A stretch of 64,000 nucleotides of DNA, taken from assembly GCF_000214175.1 (NCBI RefSeq), contig NC_015564.1, positions 1,178,001 through 1,242,000 on the forward strand, in the 5' to 3' direction. The position numbers were made by a program, and so were the translations under genes. The notes under the pieces are model-generated. The model did not search any database. It saw only the letters and a program-made list of their open reading frames with translations, and had not been told where the DNA came from. The DNA is from Hoyosella subflava DQS3-9A1 (lineage in GTDB: Bacteria; Actinomycetota; Actinomycetes; Mycobacteriales; Mycobacteriaceae). Of the stretch, positions 37,285 to 46,398 are shown piece by piece (position 1 is the first letter of the stretch; each line of letters starts with the position of its first letter).

Positions 37285-37797
37285 CTAGGTCGCCGTTGGA
37301 TCGCTGCGTTCAGAACCGATCGTTTCGGTTATGTCGTGGGCGGCAGTTCCCGGCATAGTCGCGCGCTGGCATGCATTGCAGAGTTTGGTTGTGGTTGCTC
37401 GGGCTGCGAGCGCGAGAAGTGGTTCGAGCGTTCGGCTGAAGGCTTTGCCCGCAACGCCGCCAGACGTCGCGAAGGTCAGTTCAAAGTTGAGATGAGTCTT
37501 ATCAGCGGCAACGGGAGTGAGTGTGAGCGTGACCGCGAAGGGGAAGCCACTGACCGATTCGAGTGTGACCAGGCGGTCCTGCTCCCATCCGGTGATTTGT
37601 GCAGTTGAGCTCAGGGTCTTCGGGCCTAGATCGACCGCGCCCTGAAAGCTGGCGCCGGGCCCGTGATCCGGCTCGCCCACCGGCTCCACTGTGGTGATGC
37701 CAAAGACCCACTCTGGCATTCGGCGGTAGTCGGTGGCGTAAGCGAACACCTGCGCCACGCTCCGTTCGACATATCCATCTGTTTCAATGTGCACCAT
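37285..37797 (-). CDS. SRPBCC-family lipid-binding protein at head of mce operon
   Basis: 170 residues of the START/polyketide-cyclase fold: MVHIETDGYVERSVAQVFAYATDYRRMPEWV opening and the TLTPVAADKTHLNFELTF strand region. Such proteins bind hydrophobic ligands in the cytosol. It is the first gene after the TTGACT/TACATT promoter and precedes yrbEA, so it is probably in the mce transcript and may receive the imported lipid. That role is inference. Confidence 0.8.
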   Translation of the reverse strand: MVHIETDGYVERSVAQVFAYATDYRRMPEWVFGITTVEPVGEPDHGPGASFQGAVDLGPKTLSSTAQITGWEQDRLVTLESVSGFPFAVTLTLTPVAADKTHLNFELTFATSGGVAGKAFSRTLEPLLALAARATTTKLCNACQRATMPGTAAHDITETIGSERSDPTAT

Positions 37798-38164
37798 TGG
37801 TGCTCCTTAGCGCTCAACTTGAAGGGCGGTTGTGTGGAGAGGGCAGGTTCGGAGGCGCCGATGACAACAGCTCAGGTCCCATGTTCCGAGGGCATCCCGG
37901 CGAAGCTTTCCGGTACGAGAGTTGGGCCAGTGGTGGAGGCCACACCATCAATGTAAGCTGAATAAGCTATTGAGTCAACACTGAGACAAAAATGTCTATG
38001 CGTCGCAAAATCTAAACTGTCAGTTCACTGCTTAGGTCGCGGCCCGGACCAGTGTGGCGAGAGGTCTGCAAGCCGTCTCGGCTTGCAGCACCACACAGGG
38101 CACGGACGCGCAGGGTGCGCCGGAGCTCGCCGGTAGGGCGACGAACCGGGCCCCTGGGACATGC
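37798..38164. other. Intergenic region, mce operon control
   Basis: 367 bases between the SRPBCC gene start and the TetR gene stop. It contains the mce promoter (37950-37978, minus strand) and the 22-bp motif. Beyond 38005 there is GC-rich sequence with no supported gene; I saw no terminator with a T tract. Confidence 0.6.
37950..38005 (-). promoter_or_regulatory. mce operon promoter and shared operator
   Basis: On the minus strand, TTGACT (37978-37973) and TACATT (37955-37950) are exactly 17 bases apart. The motif AGAC-N6-GTC-N5-GTC is at 37984-38005 (plus-strand reading), beginning six bases beyond the -35 box. It also contains an AGACA/TGTCT repeat at 37984-37997. The same motif precedes mpaB and lies between the monooxygenase and Rieske genes. 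Confidence 0.55.
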
Positions 38165-38800
38165 CTATTTGGCCTCTGTAGTCTCTGGCAGAATGAGTGG
38201 GACAAAGTATCGGCGAGCGAATTCGCCTACTTCGTCGTCATCGTGGAGTGGGATTACCCCGTCGGGGATGAGTAGCTGAGTCGTGGCTATCCGGATCATC
38301 AGCTCGGCTGCGATAGCCAGCTCGGTTGATGGACGCAGTTGCTCGGGATTACCCAGCGATTCGAGATACTCGACAACAAAGCGGCGCGTCACTGCAAGGA
38401 CACTCCCGCCGTTGTTGGCGGCGTAATTGTAGAGCGCTTCAGGTTCCGTTGTAAGCAGGCGGTTAAGTAGGGCGTTGGACCGGAGTTCGCGGGCACCCGC
38501 GACCGTGAGGTGAACTATTGCCTCGCCGGTATCGGTCGCTTCCGCGACGGATGCGGCGATCCGTGCGAGGACAGCAAGTACCTCACGTGCGGCGACGGCC
38601 TGCACCAGCGTGTCTTTACCTGGGAATCTGCGGTAAACGGTCGCCCGGGCTATCCCAGCGCGGCGGGCGATCACCCCAACGCTGCTCCGCTGGATGCCGA
38701 CCAGTTCGAATTCGTGCTGAGCCGCCGCGAGAATCTTCGATGTCACTTCCTCAGAAGTGTCACTCGCGGACTGTGCGCCAGACACGGTCGTATCGGGCAT
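38165..38800 (-). CDS. TetR-family regulator, candidate controller of the catabolic cluster
   Basis: 211 residues from ATG 38800 (AGAGGTG eight bases upstream); the frame extends nine codons to another ATG. Helix-turn-helix at about 38-62 (RSSVGVIARRAGIARATVYRRFPGKDTLVQ), then a helical ligand domain. It sits between mpaB and the mce operon on the same strand and is the best local candidate to bind the shared 22-bp motif. No copy of the motif was found at its own start. Ligand unknown. Confidence 0.85.
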   Translation of the reverse strand: MPDTTVSGAQSASDTSEEVTSKILAAAQHEFELVGIQRSSVGVIARRAGIARATVYRRFPGKDTLVQAVAAREVLAVLARIAASVAEATDTGEAIVHLTVAGARELRSNALLNRLLTTEPEALYNYAANNGGSVLAVTRRFVVEYLESLGNPEQLRPSTELAIAAELMIRIATTQLLIPDGVIPLHDDDEVGEFARRYFVPLILPETTEAK

Positions 38801-38915
38801 GGCCTGCACCTCTCCGCTGTCGCACATTTACGTAGTGGGTCAACTCTGGACCCGTGGAGCGACTATACAGTAGAGCAGTGCTTTTCCAGTGTTTGCCCAT
38901 TACTGCGCGGGGCTT

Positions 38916-39866
38916 CTAAGCGCCTGCGAGAGCGTTGTTTTCGGGTCGGTGCTGCAGCGCTTCTGAACTGTCTGTTGCTCGTGGCGCATCGTAGACTCCT
39001 GTACGGGCGGCAGTGCGCGCACGCCGAACTAAAGTCCGCACGGAATCGCTAACGGTGAGCGGGATGGCGTCACGGAGCGTGGGCGTAGACGCCATTGCGG
39101 CGAATAGTGGGCGGTGGACGGCTTTGATTGCTGTCTTCACGGGGCCGGGGTAGGGTTCGCGGCCCAGGAGGCGCATCAGATAGTCAGGGGCTATCGCGAC
39201 GCCCGAAGCGAGCGCGATTCGCATCGGCAACGCCGAAGGCGCAGGAATTATTCCCGCAATTGGCCTAGGGAAGAACACGTCGGTCACACGCATTGCCGCC
39301 TCAGTAAAAGCGAGATTGTGTCGTTCCGCCTCGAAGTATGCGTCGACCTCGGCCTGGCTCTGGGGCATCAGCTCACGCGGAATTCGATTAAGTTCCCCTA
39401 CAACCGTGCTTTCTTCACGCCAATATCGGTCGCGCTCTTCTGGCGTGAGACGCCGAGGGCCGTAGGCGTCGTATGCGTCAAGCGCGGTTTGTCCGTACGG
39501 AATGAGTAGCCACATAAGGTTACGCGGCTCAGAAGCGGAATGCACGCGGTCGCCTGTGGGTCCCCAGGTGCCGGTCACATGGTCATGTATCCGGTTAACA
39601 ACGTCGGCTGCGTGCCGAGCCGTAGCGCGGTCACCAAAGTACATCGCGTACATGTACTCCGCCGTCAGTGTGATGCGCTGCATCGGCTTTCCATAGGCCG
39701 TCGTGTTGGCGACCCCTATCGTCGCGTTCCAGGGATTCAGGAAGAAGTACGCACCCAGCGCGACGATGCCGGGGGCAATCGTAGGACCGCTGATGCGCCA
39801 AGAGATGGAGTCTGGACCGAAGAATCCTTCATCCTCGCAGCGGAGGGGATCTTTAATCATTTTCAT
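38916..39866 (-). CDS. MpaB/Lcp-family oxygenase (DUF2236)
   Basis: 316-residue member of the DUF2236 family, which includes the latex-clearing protein Lcp and fungal MpaB', oxygenases that cut C=C bonds in isoprenoid chains. Recognisable: GFFGPDSISWRISG near the start and VVNRIHDHVTGTW (His near residue 93), plus the YWREE segment. No signal peptide, unlike secreted Lcp, so the substrate would be cut inside the cell. It is preceded by a TTGACA-N17-TAGATT promoter with the shared operator. Most bacterial DUF2236 proteins lack a known substrate, so the role is open. Confidence 0.8.
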   Translation of the reverse strand: MKMIKDPLRCEDEGFFGPDSISWRISGPTIAPGIVALGAYFFLNPWNATIGVANTTAYGKPMQRITLTAEYMYAMYFGDRATARHAADVVNRIHDHVTGTWGPTGDRVHSASEPRNLMWLLIPYGQTALDAYDAYGPRRLTPEERDRYWREESTVVGELNRIPRELMPQSQAEVDAYFEAERHNLAFTEAAMRVTDVFFPRPIAGIIPAPSALPMRIALASGVAIAPDYLMRLLGREPYPGPVKTAIKAVHRPLFAAMASTPTLRDAIPLTVSDSVRTLVRRARTAARTGVYDAPRATDSSEALQHRPENNALAGA

Positions 39867-39872
39867 CGTGTC

Positions 39873-39925
39873 AATCTATGACCGACCCGCCCGCGTGTCA
39901 AGAAGACAAATCCGTCCACATGTCT
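39873..39925 (-). promoter_or_regulatory. mpaB promoter and shared operator
   Basis: On the minus strand, TTGACA (39901-39896) and TAGATT (39878-39873) are 17 bases apart, near consensus. Immediately upstream is the palindrome AGAC-N14-GTCT at 39904-39925, which also fits AGAC-N6-GTC-N5-GTC. The site lies in the 122-bp gap between mpaB and the divergent esterase gene and could serve both. Confidence 0.6.
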
Positions 39926-39988
39926 CGACAAGCGAGCTTCCGCGCGATAGCCTTCGGCACATGAACGGTGAAAAGGTGAGGGGATCTG

Positions 39989-40942
39989 ATGTCCACGCTG
40001 GCCGTTAGGACGGTTCATGATTCACCGAGTCGACATGCACGAGTACTCCGGAGTCTGCTGCGCTCAGCGGTGCGGCCCACGCTGCGGCACGTACCCGTCA
40101 ACCGCTGGTCAGTTTTCGTTGCGGGAACGCTAGACGGAGCAGCACGACTGCAGCGCAGGCCGCAGGGAGTCGTGTCCGAAATTGTGGTACTGCCAGGCTT
40201 CGATGCTGAGCTCGTTCAACTGCCTAACGAAAATCGGCGGTTGAGCGACGGCGTCATACTGTACTTCCACGGAGGTGCGTTCCTGATGGGCGGCTTGAAC
40301 ACTCATCGACCGGTGGTTGCGGCGCTGGCGCGAAGAGCTGGCGTGCCCATCTTGAATGTTGCGTATCGCAAGCTGCCTGGCACGACAATCGAGGGCTCGG
40401 TACAGGACTGCCTTGTCGCTTACAAATGGCTTCTCTCAAACGGCGCTGATCCTGCGACCGTAATCTTCGCGGGTGACTCAGCGGGGGGATTACTGGTCTT
40501 TGCGACAGCAATCGAGGCTCGTGACCGCAAAATGCCCGTTCCCGCAGGCCTCATCGGATTCTCTCCGTGGCTGGATCTCGACTGCGGCGCAAAGCTTGCG
40601 CATCCGAGCCGCACAACTGATGCATACCTACCAGTGAGACTCCTCGATGCCGTAACAGAGAAGGGAGCACTCGGAGTGCCGAATCCAGTGGATTGCGACC
40701 TAGCGGGCCTGCCCCCCGTCTTGCTTATAGCCAGCGATGCAGAAGTTTTGCGAGTGGATTCGGAACTCATGAGCGCGCGTTTAGCGGAAGCTGGCGTCCC
40801 GTGTGCCTTCCATCTTTGGAAGGACCAAGTTCATGCCTTCACGACGCTCTCTGTTTCCATGCCGGAGAGTCGCGCGGCGATTGATGAAGCCGCCACCTTC
40901 GTGAACTCGACGATCAATAACAGACGTCGGACGGCAGTGTAA
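39989..40942 (+). CDS. HSL-type alpha/beta hydrolase (esterase)
   Basis: 317-residue esterase of the hormone-sensitive-lipase family: oxyanion motif HGGAF (His94), nucleophile GDSAGG with Ser164, Asp in LLIASDAEVLR and His in KDQVHAF. Cytosolic. Divergent from mpaB with the shared operator between them. It could cleave an ester made by the Baeyer-Villiger-like enzyme. A small GC hairpin follows the stop. Confidence 0.88.
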   Translation: MSTLAVRTVHDSPSRHARVLRSLLRSAVRPTLRHVPVNRWSVFVAGTLDGAARLQRRPQGVVSEIVVLPGFDAELVQLPNENRRLSDGVILYFHGGAFLMGGLNTHRPVVAALARRAGVPILNVAYRKLPGTTIEGSVQDCLVAYKWLLSNGADPATVIFAGDSAGGLLVFATAIEARDRKMPVPAGLIGFSPWLDLDCGAKLAHPSRTTDAYLPVRLLDAVTEKGALGVPNPVDCDLAGLPPVLLIASDAEVLRVDSELMSARLAEAGVPCAFHLWKDQVHAFTTLSVSMPESRAAIDEAATFVNSTINNRRRTAV

Positions 40943-40943
40943 A

Positions 40944-40958
40944 CCGAGCCTTGCTCGG
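40944..40958 (+). terminator. Weak hairpin after the esterase gene
   Basis: CCGAGC (40944-40949) and GCTCGG (40953-40958) with a three-base loop, followed by a pyrimidine-rich stretch. Small, so only a weak terminator or processing site. Confidence 0.4.
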
Positions 40959-41016
40959 CAGGTTTGTTCTCTCCCTTTAACGCGAGGTCGCACGAGCGGC
41001 CATTAGGAGTGTGTCT

Positions 41017-42846
41017 ATGACCAGCCCCGTACCAACGACCTTGTGCGAAGCGTTTCAGCGCACCGCCGTCATTGCCCCTGAGGCGATAGCGCTGCGAACC
41101 CCCGGAGATCGCCAGTCAATCACGTGGAAGGACTACTCCACTGACGTCGAGAAAGTGGCGGCTGGTTTGTCCGCCCGGGGTATCGGTCGTGGTGACACTG
41201 TCGCGATAATGATGTCGAACCGGGTCGAATTCTATCCGGTGGAAGTCGGAGCACAGCATGTGGGAGCCACGTCCTTCTCGGTGTATAACACGCTAGCCCC
41301 GGAACAATTGAGCTATGTCTTCACGAATGCGGGGATTTGCATGGTCATTTGTGAAGCCCAATTCGCTGAACGGATACACAGTAGTGGTGTGGCACTCGAG
41401 CAAATCGTAGTACTTGAGGGCGGTATCGACGGCACAACCTCTCTCGAGGAACTGGTAGCAGGCGGTAACCCCGACTTCGATTTCGATTCTACGTGGCGCA
41501 GTGTTCAGCCTGATGACGTCGCCACACTGGTGTATACATCCGGGACCACCGGGAATCCCAAAGGTGTTGAATCGACCCACGCGAATCTGTTAACTGAGGC
41601 TTTCGCGTTCGAATCTGTGTTCGATATCGAATTCGGCGACAAGATAACCTCCTTCATGCCGACGGCGCATATCGCCGACAGGTTTACCGCGTTGTACTTG
41701 CAGGAAGTATTCGGTACTCAGATCACTTCCGTCGCCGATCCGAAGCAAATCGCACCGGCCTTGTCGGACCTTCGTCCTACGATCTGGGGGGCTGTACCGC
41801 GAGTATGGGAAAAGCTGAAGGCTGCAATCGAATTTAGTGTTGCCTCGGAGCAAGATGCGGCAAAGAAGCAGGCTCTGACGTGGGCGCTGTCAGTCGCAGC
41901 TCAGCTATCTGCTGCAAAACTCGCGGGCGAACCGCTAGCGGCAGAGCAACAGGCAGAATGGGCGCGCGCAGACGAGTTGGTACTCTCGAAGCTGCGTGCA
42001 AAATTGGGTCTTGACAGGCTTCGATGGGCACTTTCTGGTGCGGCTCCCATCCCGCCTGAAACACTCGGCTTTTTCGCCGGTTTGGGAATTCCCATTGCCG
42101 AGATTTGGGGCATGTCAGAGTTGAGCTGTGTCGCTAGCGCGTCCCATCCGAAAGAGACCAAGCTTGGCACCGTAGGACGGTTGCTGCCAGGCATGGAGTC
42201 CAAGATCGCCGCTGACGGCGAGTTTCTCGTGCGCGGTCCGCTCGTGATGAAAGGGTATCGAAAAGACGTTGCGAAGACAGCGGAAGCAATCGATCCTGAC
42301 GGATGGCTTCACACAGGGGACATCATCACCAAGGATGAGGATGGGTTTCTTCGAGTGATCGACCGCAAGAAGGAATTGATCATCAACGCGGCGGGCAAGA
42401 ACATGTCTCCTGCAAACATTGAAAACACGATAAAGGCAGCCACGCCGCTGATCGGTGCGATGGCTGCAGTGGGGAACGGACGGCCGTACAACACCGCGCT
42501 GATCGTTCTTGACGCCGAGGCCGCACCCGCATACGCCGCGAAACACGGGCTAGCCGACGCGAGCGCCAAGGGACTAGCCGCCGATCCGGAGCTTGTAGCG
42601 CAGATAAAAGCCGGTGTAGCAGCCGGGAACCAGAAGCTGGCGCGCGTCGAGCAGATCAGACGCTTTACCTTGCTCCCTACATTCTGGGAGCCTGGGGGAG
42701 ATGAGGTTACGTTGACGATGAAGCTTCGTCGCAAGGTTATCGAGACCCAATATCAGGCCGAGATAGACCGAATGTACGAGGAGACTCCGGGCGCAACCGT
42801 TTGTGAAGTGAACCGTGAGCCTGCAGGGTTTGATGCTATTGCCTGA
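41017..42846 (+). CDS. Long-chain fatty acyl-CoA synthetase (FadD/AMP-binding)
   Basis: 609-residue acyl-activating enzyme: P-loop YTSGTTGNPKGVE near residue 172, WGMSELS, GWLHTGD, and the KELIINAAGKNMSP catalytic-lysine region. Makes acyl-CoA from free acid and ATP. ATG 41017 has AGGAG seven bases upstream. Probably co-transcribed with the esterase gene 74 bases before. It would feed acids released by oxidation and ester cleavage into beta-oxidation. Confidence 0.93.
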   Translation: MTSPVPTTLCEAFQRTAVIAPEAIALRTPGDRQSITWKDYSTDVEKVAAGLSARGIGRGDTVAIMMSNRVEFYPVEVGAQHVGATSFSVYNTLAPEQLSYVFTNAGICMVICEAQFAERIHSSGVALEQIVVLEGGIDGTTSLEELVAGGNPDFDFDSTWRSVQPDDVATLVYTSGTTGNPKGVESTHANLLTEAFAFESVFDIEFGDKITSFMPTAHIADRFTALYLQEVFGTQITSVADPKQIAPALSDLRPTIWGAVPRVWEKLKAAIEFSVASEQDAAKKQALTWALSVAAQLSAAKLAGEPLAAEQQAEWARADELVLSKLRAKLGLDRLRWALSGAAPIPPETLGFFAGLGIPIAEIWGMSELSCVASASHPKETKLGTVGRLLPGMESKIAADGEFLVRGPLVMKGYRKDVAKTAEAIDPDGWLHTGDIITKDEDGFLRVIDRKKELIINAAGKNMSPANIENTIKAATPLIGAMAAVGNGRPYNTALIVLDAEAAPAYAAKHGLADASAKGLAADPELVAQIKAGVAAGNQKLARVEQIRRFTLLPTFWEPGGDEVTLTMKLRRKVIETQYQAEIDRMYEETPGATVCEVNREPAGFDAIA

Positions 42847-42891
42847 AGAGGCACCGACGGGCTACCAGTCGTTCGTTGTTGTGCCTCGGCC

Positions 42892-43845
42892 ATGTGGTAC
42901 GCACTAGGTGTGCTGAACACATGGCTAACCAAACAACTTGGCTTGGAGATCCCCATCATTGGCGCGCCCATGGGCGGTCGGGCCGGTGGCCTGCTGGCGG
43001 GTGAAGTAAGCCGTGCCGGCGGTTTGGGGATGCTGGGCGCCGCGAGATACACGACGCCCGAATGGGTTGCCGCCGAGGCTGCGATTGCCCGCAGAGTTGG
43101 CGGCAGCTTCGGGGTGGGGCTTATGTCGTGGGCTCTCGACGATGATGATGCGCTGCTGACTGCCGCGCTGGCCGAGAAGCCAGCGTTGGTATCCCTCTCG
43201 TTCGGCGATCCCGCACCGTACGTCGACCGCGCAAAGGATGCGGGCGCGCTCGTCGTTTCGCAAGTCAGCACTGTGGACGACATGGCAGTCGCTGAAGCTG
43301 CGGGTGTCGATGCGGTCGTCGCACAGGGGACTGAAGCGGGTGGCCATACTGGACGCATCGCGACGCTGACGTTGCTGCAAGAGGTGCTGGAAGCCACCAG
43401 ACTGCCGGTGCTGGCCGCAGGTGGAATCGCCACGGGGCGCGGGCTAGCAGCTGTGCTCGCGGCGGGTGCACACGGCGCGTTCGTGGGTACGGCGTTGCTC
43501 GCGAGTCCCGAAACGACGGGTCCCGAGTACGCGATCGGCAGGCTGCTCGCGGCGCGCAGCACGGACACCGTCTACACGGACGTTTTTGATAAGGCGCGCC
43601 ATCAACCATGGCCTGAGCAATGGTTCGGGCGAGCGATCGTGAACAATTTGAGCGACAAGTTCCACGGTGCGGGGGCTTCAGAAGATGAGATTGCCGACGT
43701 CTATGACCCGGCTGACCCGGATTCCGGAGTGGTGTACGCGGGGCAGGCTGCTGGCCTCGTCACCGTCAGCAGGCCCGTGTTCGAGGTGGTGAAAAACATC
43801 GCCCGTGATGCGGAAAAGCAGTTGAGCCGCGTGTGTGGCATGTGA
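42892..43845 (+). CDS. Nitronate monooxygenase/2-nitropropane dioxygenase family
   Basis: 317-residue FMN-binding TIM barrel of the NMO family: IIGAPMGGRAGG, GTEAGGHTGR with the catalytic-type His, and LAAGGIATGRGL phosphate-binding block. Detoxifies nitronates or acts as an FMN reductase/oxidase; the exact role is not known. No clear ribosome site; GTG at 42910 is an alternative start. Follows fadD by 45 bases. Confidence 0.85.
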   Translation: MWYALGVLNTWLTKQLGLEIPIIGAPMGGRAGGLLAGEVSRAGGLGMLGAARYTTPEWVAAEAAIARRVGGSFGVGLMSWALDDDDALLTAALAEKPALVSLSFGDPAPYVDRAKDAGALVVSQVSTVDDMAVAEAAGVDAVVAQGTEAGGHTGRIATLTLLQEVLEATRLPVLAAGGIATGRGLAAVLAAGAHGAFVGTALLASPETTGPEYAIGRLLAARSTDTVYTDVFDKARHQPWPEQWFGRAIVNNLSDKFHGAGASEDEIADVYDPADPDSGVVYAGQAAGLVTVSRPVFEVVKNIARDAEKQLSRVCGM

Positions 43846-43966
43846 CCGGCATGACCCCCGCGGCCCCGCGCCGGATTTGTCGCAGTGGCTTAGGATTCAC
43901 ACAGACCGAACTGCGGCAGGCCGGGCTTTTTCAGGCGGTAGGAGTCGCGTGACATAAGGAGATTTC

Positions 43967-44398
43967 ATGACCGTTCCAGCCCAGGAGAAAAGTACGGGTT
44001 GGCGCCCGGGGCGCAAGATCAAACAGCTCACCAATGCGGTTCTCAATCTCGACGAGACGCTGTCTCGCCTGGATGTCATCACTGAGCGCCTCTTGCTCGT
44101 CCTGGAGAAGCTCGATACGACGCTCTCGAAGCTGGATACCAGCCTGACCACGCTGAATTCATCGCTGGATTCCCTCGACAGCTCACTGGGACGTCTCGAC
44201 AACGTTCTTGAGAATGCGGACTGGATGCTCAGCCCAGCACAGTCGTTGCGGAAGCCACTCAAGCGCCTGATGCCGCGCGGCAGCACGAAGGAAAGTATCG
44301 CGGCGAAGGAAGCGGCCGAGGGAGCCGATGCTGCTGAAACAACAGAGGCCGCGTCTGGCAGTGAAAAGAGCAGTTCAGATAAGAAGACGAAAAAGTAA
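43967..44398 (+). CDS. Small coiled-coil protein with LD-repeat heptads
   Basis: 143 residues, not recognised. Residues about 24-85 are regular heptads such as LDETLSRLD, LDTTLSKLD, LNSSLDSLD and LDSSLGRLD, a long amphipathic helix with Leu/Asp/Ser pattern. The tail (about 105-143) is Ala/Glu/Ser-rich and ends in Lys. No signal or membrane segment. It resembles granule- or lipid-surface proteins only in general form. ATG 43967 has AAGGAG upstream (TAAGGAGATTTC). A strong terminator follows, so it is a single unit or the end of the fadD-NMO run. Confidence 0.75.
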   Translation: MTVPAQEKSTGWRPGRKIKQLTNAVLNLDETLSRLDVITERLLLVLEKLDTTLSKLDTSLTTLNSSLDSLDSSLGRLDNVLENADWMLSPAQSLRKPLKRLMPRGSTKESIAAKEAAEGADAAETTEAASGSEKSSSDKKTKK

Positions 44399-44417
44399 AT
44401 AAGCGAAGCACCGGACA

Positions 44418-44449
44418 TTCTGGCCGCACCTATTCGGGTGCGGCCAGAA
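44418..44449 (+). terminator. Terminator after coiled-coil gene
   Basis: Perfect 13-bp stem (44418-44430 with 44437-44449), six-base loop, followed by a T-rich tail (GCTTATTTTCC). Confidence 0.8.
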
Positions 44450-44664
44450 GCTTATTTTCCCATATTTTGAGAAGTGAAGCTTTTCAGGATATGAAGCAAG
44501 CCACATCACGGACTAATAACATATGCGACATCTTGGGGGCAAAAAGCTTGTTGACCAGTAGATATGACCTCACAAGGCGGTCTTTGCTGCGATGAAGTCA
44601 ATTGTTACTGGCGTCACTTAGGGGTTTTTTTCGGCGCCTCTCGTTCGTAGCGTGAAGGTCGGCA

Positions 44665-44690
44665 AAAGCAAATGCACCATGATTTGCTTT
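44665..44690. promoter_or_regulatory. Inverted repeat ahead of rpf
   Basis: AAAGCAAAT (44665-44673) and ATTTGCTTT (44682-44690), perfect nine-base arms with eight between, 52-77 bases before the rpf start. The half-site AAGCAAA also forms a repeat ahead of the PGRP amidase gene. Confidence 0.4.
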
Positions 44691-44723
44691 CAAGGCCAGC
44701 ATGAACCTGCAGCCAAAATTTGA

Positions 44724-45281
<558 letters not shown>

Positions 45282-45300
45282 TAGATCGCGCAGCCTCATC

Positions 45301-45335
45301 CTGGGCCCCGCTACTTACGCAGTAGCGGGGCCCAG
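45301..45335 (+). terminator. Terminator after rpf
   Basis: Perfect 14-bp GC-rich stem (45301-45314 with 45322-45335) with a seven-base loop 20 bases after the rpf stop. The T tract is poor, but the position and stem strength suggest termination. Confidence 0.7.
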
Positions 45336-45377
45336 TCTGTGTGCGAGGCAAGTTCCCCACTACAGCCAGAGCTGTGC

Positions 45378-45396
45378 CAAAGTAAGCCTCACCAAA
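45378..45396 (+). promoter_or_regulatory. Likely DtxR/IdeR iron box
   Basis: 19 bases starting CAAAGTAAGCCTCACC match 14 of 19 positions of the IdeR/DtxR consensus TTAGGTAAGCCTAACCTAA. They lie 18 bases before the ATG of an iron-siderophore binding protein, as expected for repression by iron. Confidence 0.65.
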
Positions 45397-45413
45397 CCTC
45401 CGGAGGCTGAAGA

Positions 45414-46394
45414 ATGCGCGCAACTCAGCGAGCCATCATCTACGTCACTTTGTCCATCGCCACCCTTGCGGGCGCAGTTTCCTGCGGTAGCAGCGACAGG
45501 GACGCGGGCGCCGAAACGGCACCGCTGTCGGTCGAACATCGTTTCGGCGCAGCGGAGATCATCGGGCAGCCACAGCGAGTGGTAGCGCTGAGCTCACAGT
45601 GGCTCGATGCCCTGCTGGCATTGGATCTCCAGCCCGTCGCGTACCTCGAGGACCCGCTCGCTGGTGACGATGGCCTGTATATATGGCAGCATCCGCACAT
45701 CGGCGATGCGGACCCCATCACTGCCTCCGACACTGGTTTGCCTCTCGAGCGAATCGCCGCCGCTGAACCCGATCTGATTCTGGCCGACTACAGCGCGGGG
45801 GAGCAGCAGGTCTACGACCAGCTCAATGCAATCGCCCCGACGATCGGAATGCTCGGCGATGAGCAGGTGGACCCCTGGTATAAGCAGATTCGGGTCATCG
45901 GTGAGATTCTCGGCAAAACCGCGCAAGCCGAAGAGATCATCGATCGTGTGAACAATGAGGTTACGGCCATCGCGAGAGAGCTACCGGAGTTGGCAGGGAA
46001 AACTGCTGTGCTCTCGCAGTTCATGTTCGACAGCGACCAGATCGTCGCAGTAGCGGACCCTGAGGACGGCGCCAGCACGCTCTTCTACGCTCTGGGCATG
46101 TCCCTGCCCGATCACCTCGTCACCGAAGCAGCCGGCACAGGACGGCTCATCGTGAGCCCAGAGAGAGTGGACATTCTGCGCAGTGACCTTCTCATCACCT
46201 GGCCCAACGGCGGCGACCCCGAGGAGCTTATGCAGATCCCAGGGTTCAGTGAATTGCCCTCAGTCCAGGGCGGCGGATTCGCGGCCGTCGATATCGAGAC
46301 CGTGATCGCCTTGAACACGCCCAGCGCACTCTCCACTGAATGGGTCCTGAACTCGCTCCGTCCGCAACTCGAATGCGTTTCAGGCCGATGCTGA
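45414..46394 (+). CDS. Iron-siderophore ABC transporter substrate-binding lipoprotein
   Basis: 326 residues, FecB/FepB-like periplasmic-binding fold of class III. Signal and lipobox-like LAGAVSC (Cys near 24) anchor it in the membrane. Family blocks: PQRVVALSSQWLDALLALDLQPVAYLEDP and IAAAEPDLILADYSAGE. ATG 45414 has GGAGG seven bases upstream. No permease or ATPase genes follow; the gene stands alone under a probable IdeR box. Convergent with the GH15 gene. Confidence 0.88.
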   Translation: MRATQRAIIYVTLSIATLAGAVSCGSSDRDAGAETAPLSVEHRFGAAEIIGQPQRVVALSSQWLDALLALDLQPVAYLEDPLAGDDGLYIWQHPHIGDADPITASDTGLPLERIAAAEPDLILADYSAGEQQVYDQLNAIAPTIGMLGDEQVDPWYKQIRVIGEILGKTAQAEEIIDRVNNEVTAIARELPELAGKTAVLSQFMFDSDQIVAVADPEDGASTLFYALGMSLPDHLVTEAAGTGRLIVSPERVDILRSDLLITWPNGGDPEELMQIPGFSELPSVQGGGFAAVDIETVIALNTPSALSTEWVLNSLRPQLECVSGRC

Positions 46395-46398
46395 GTGA

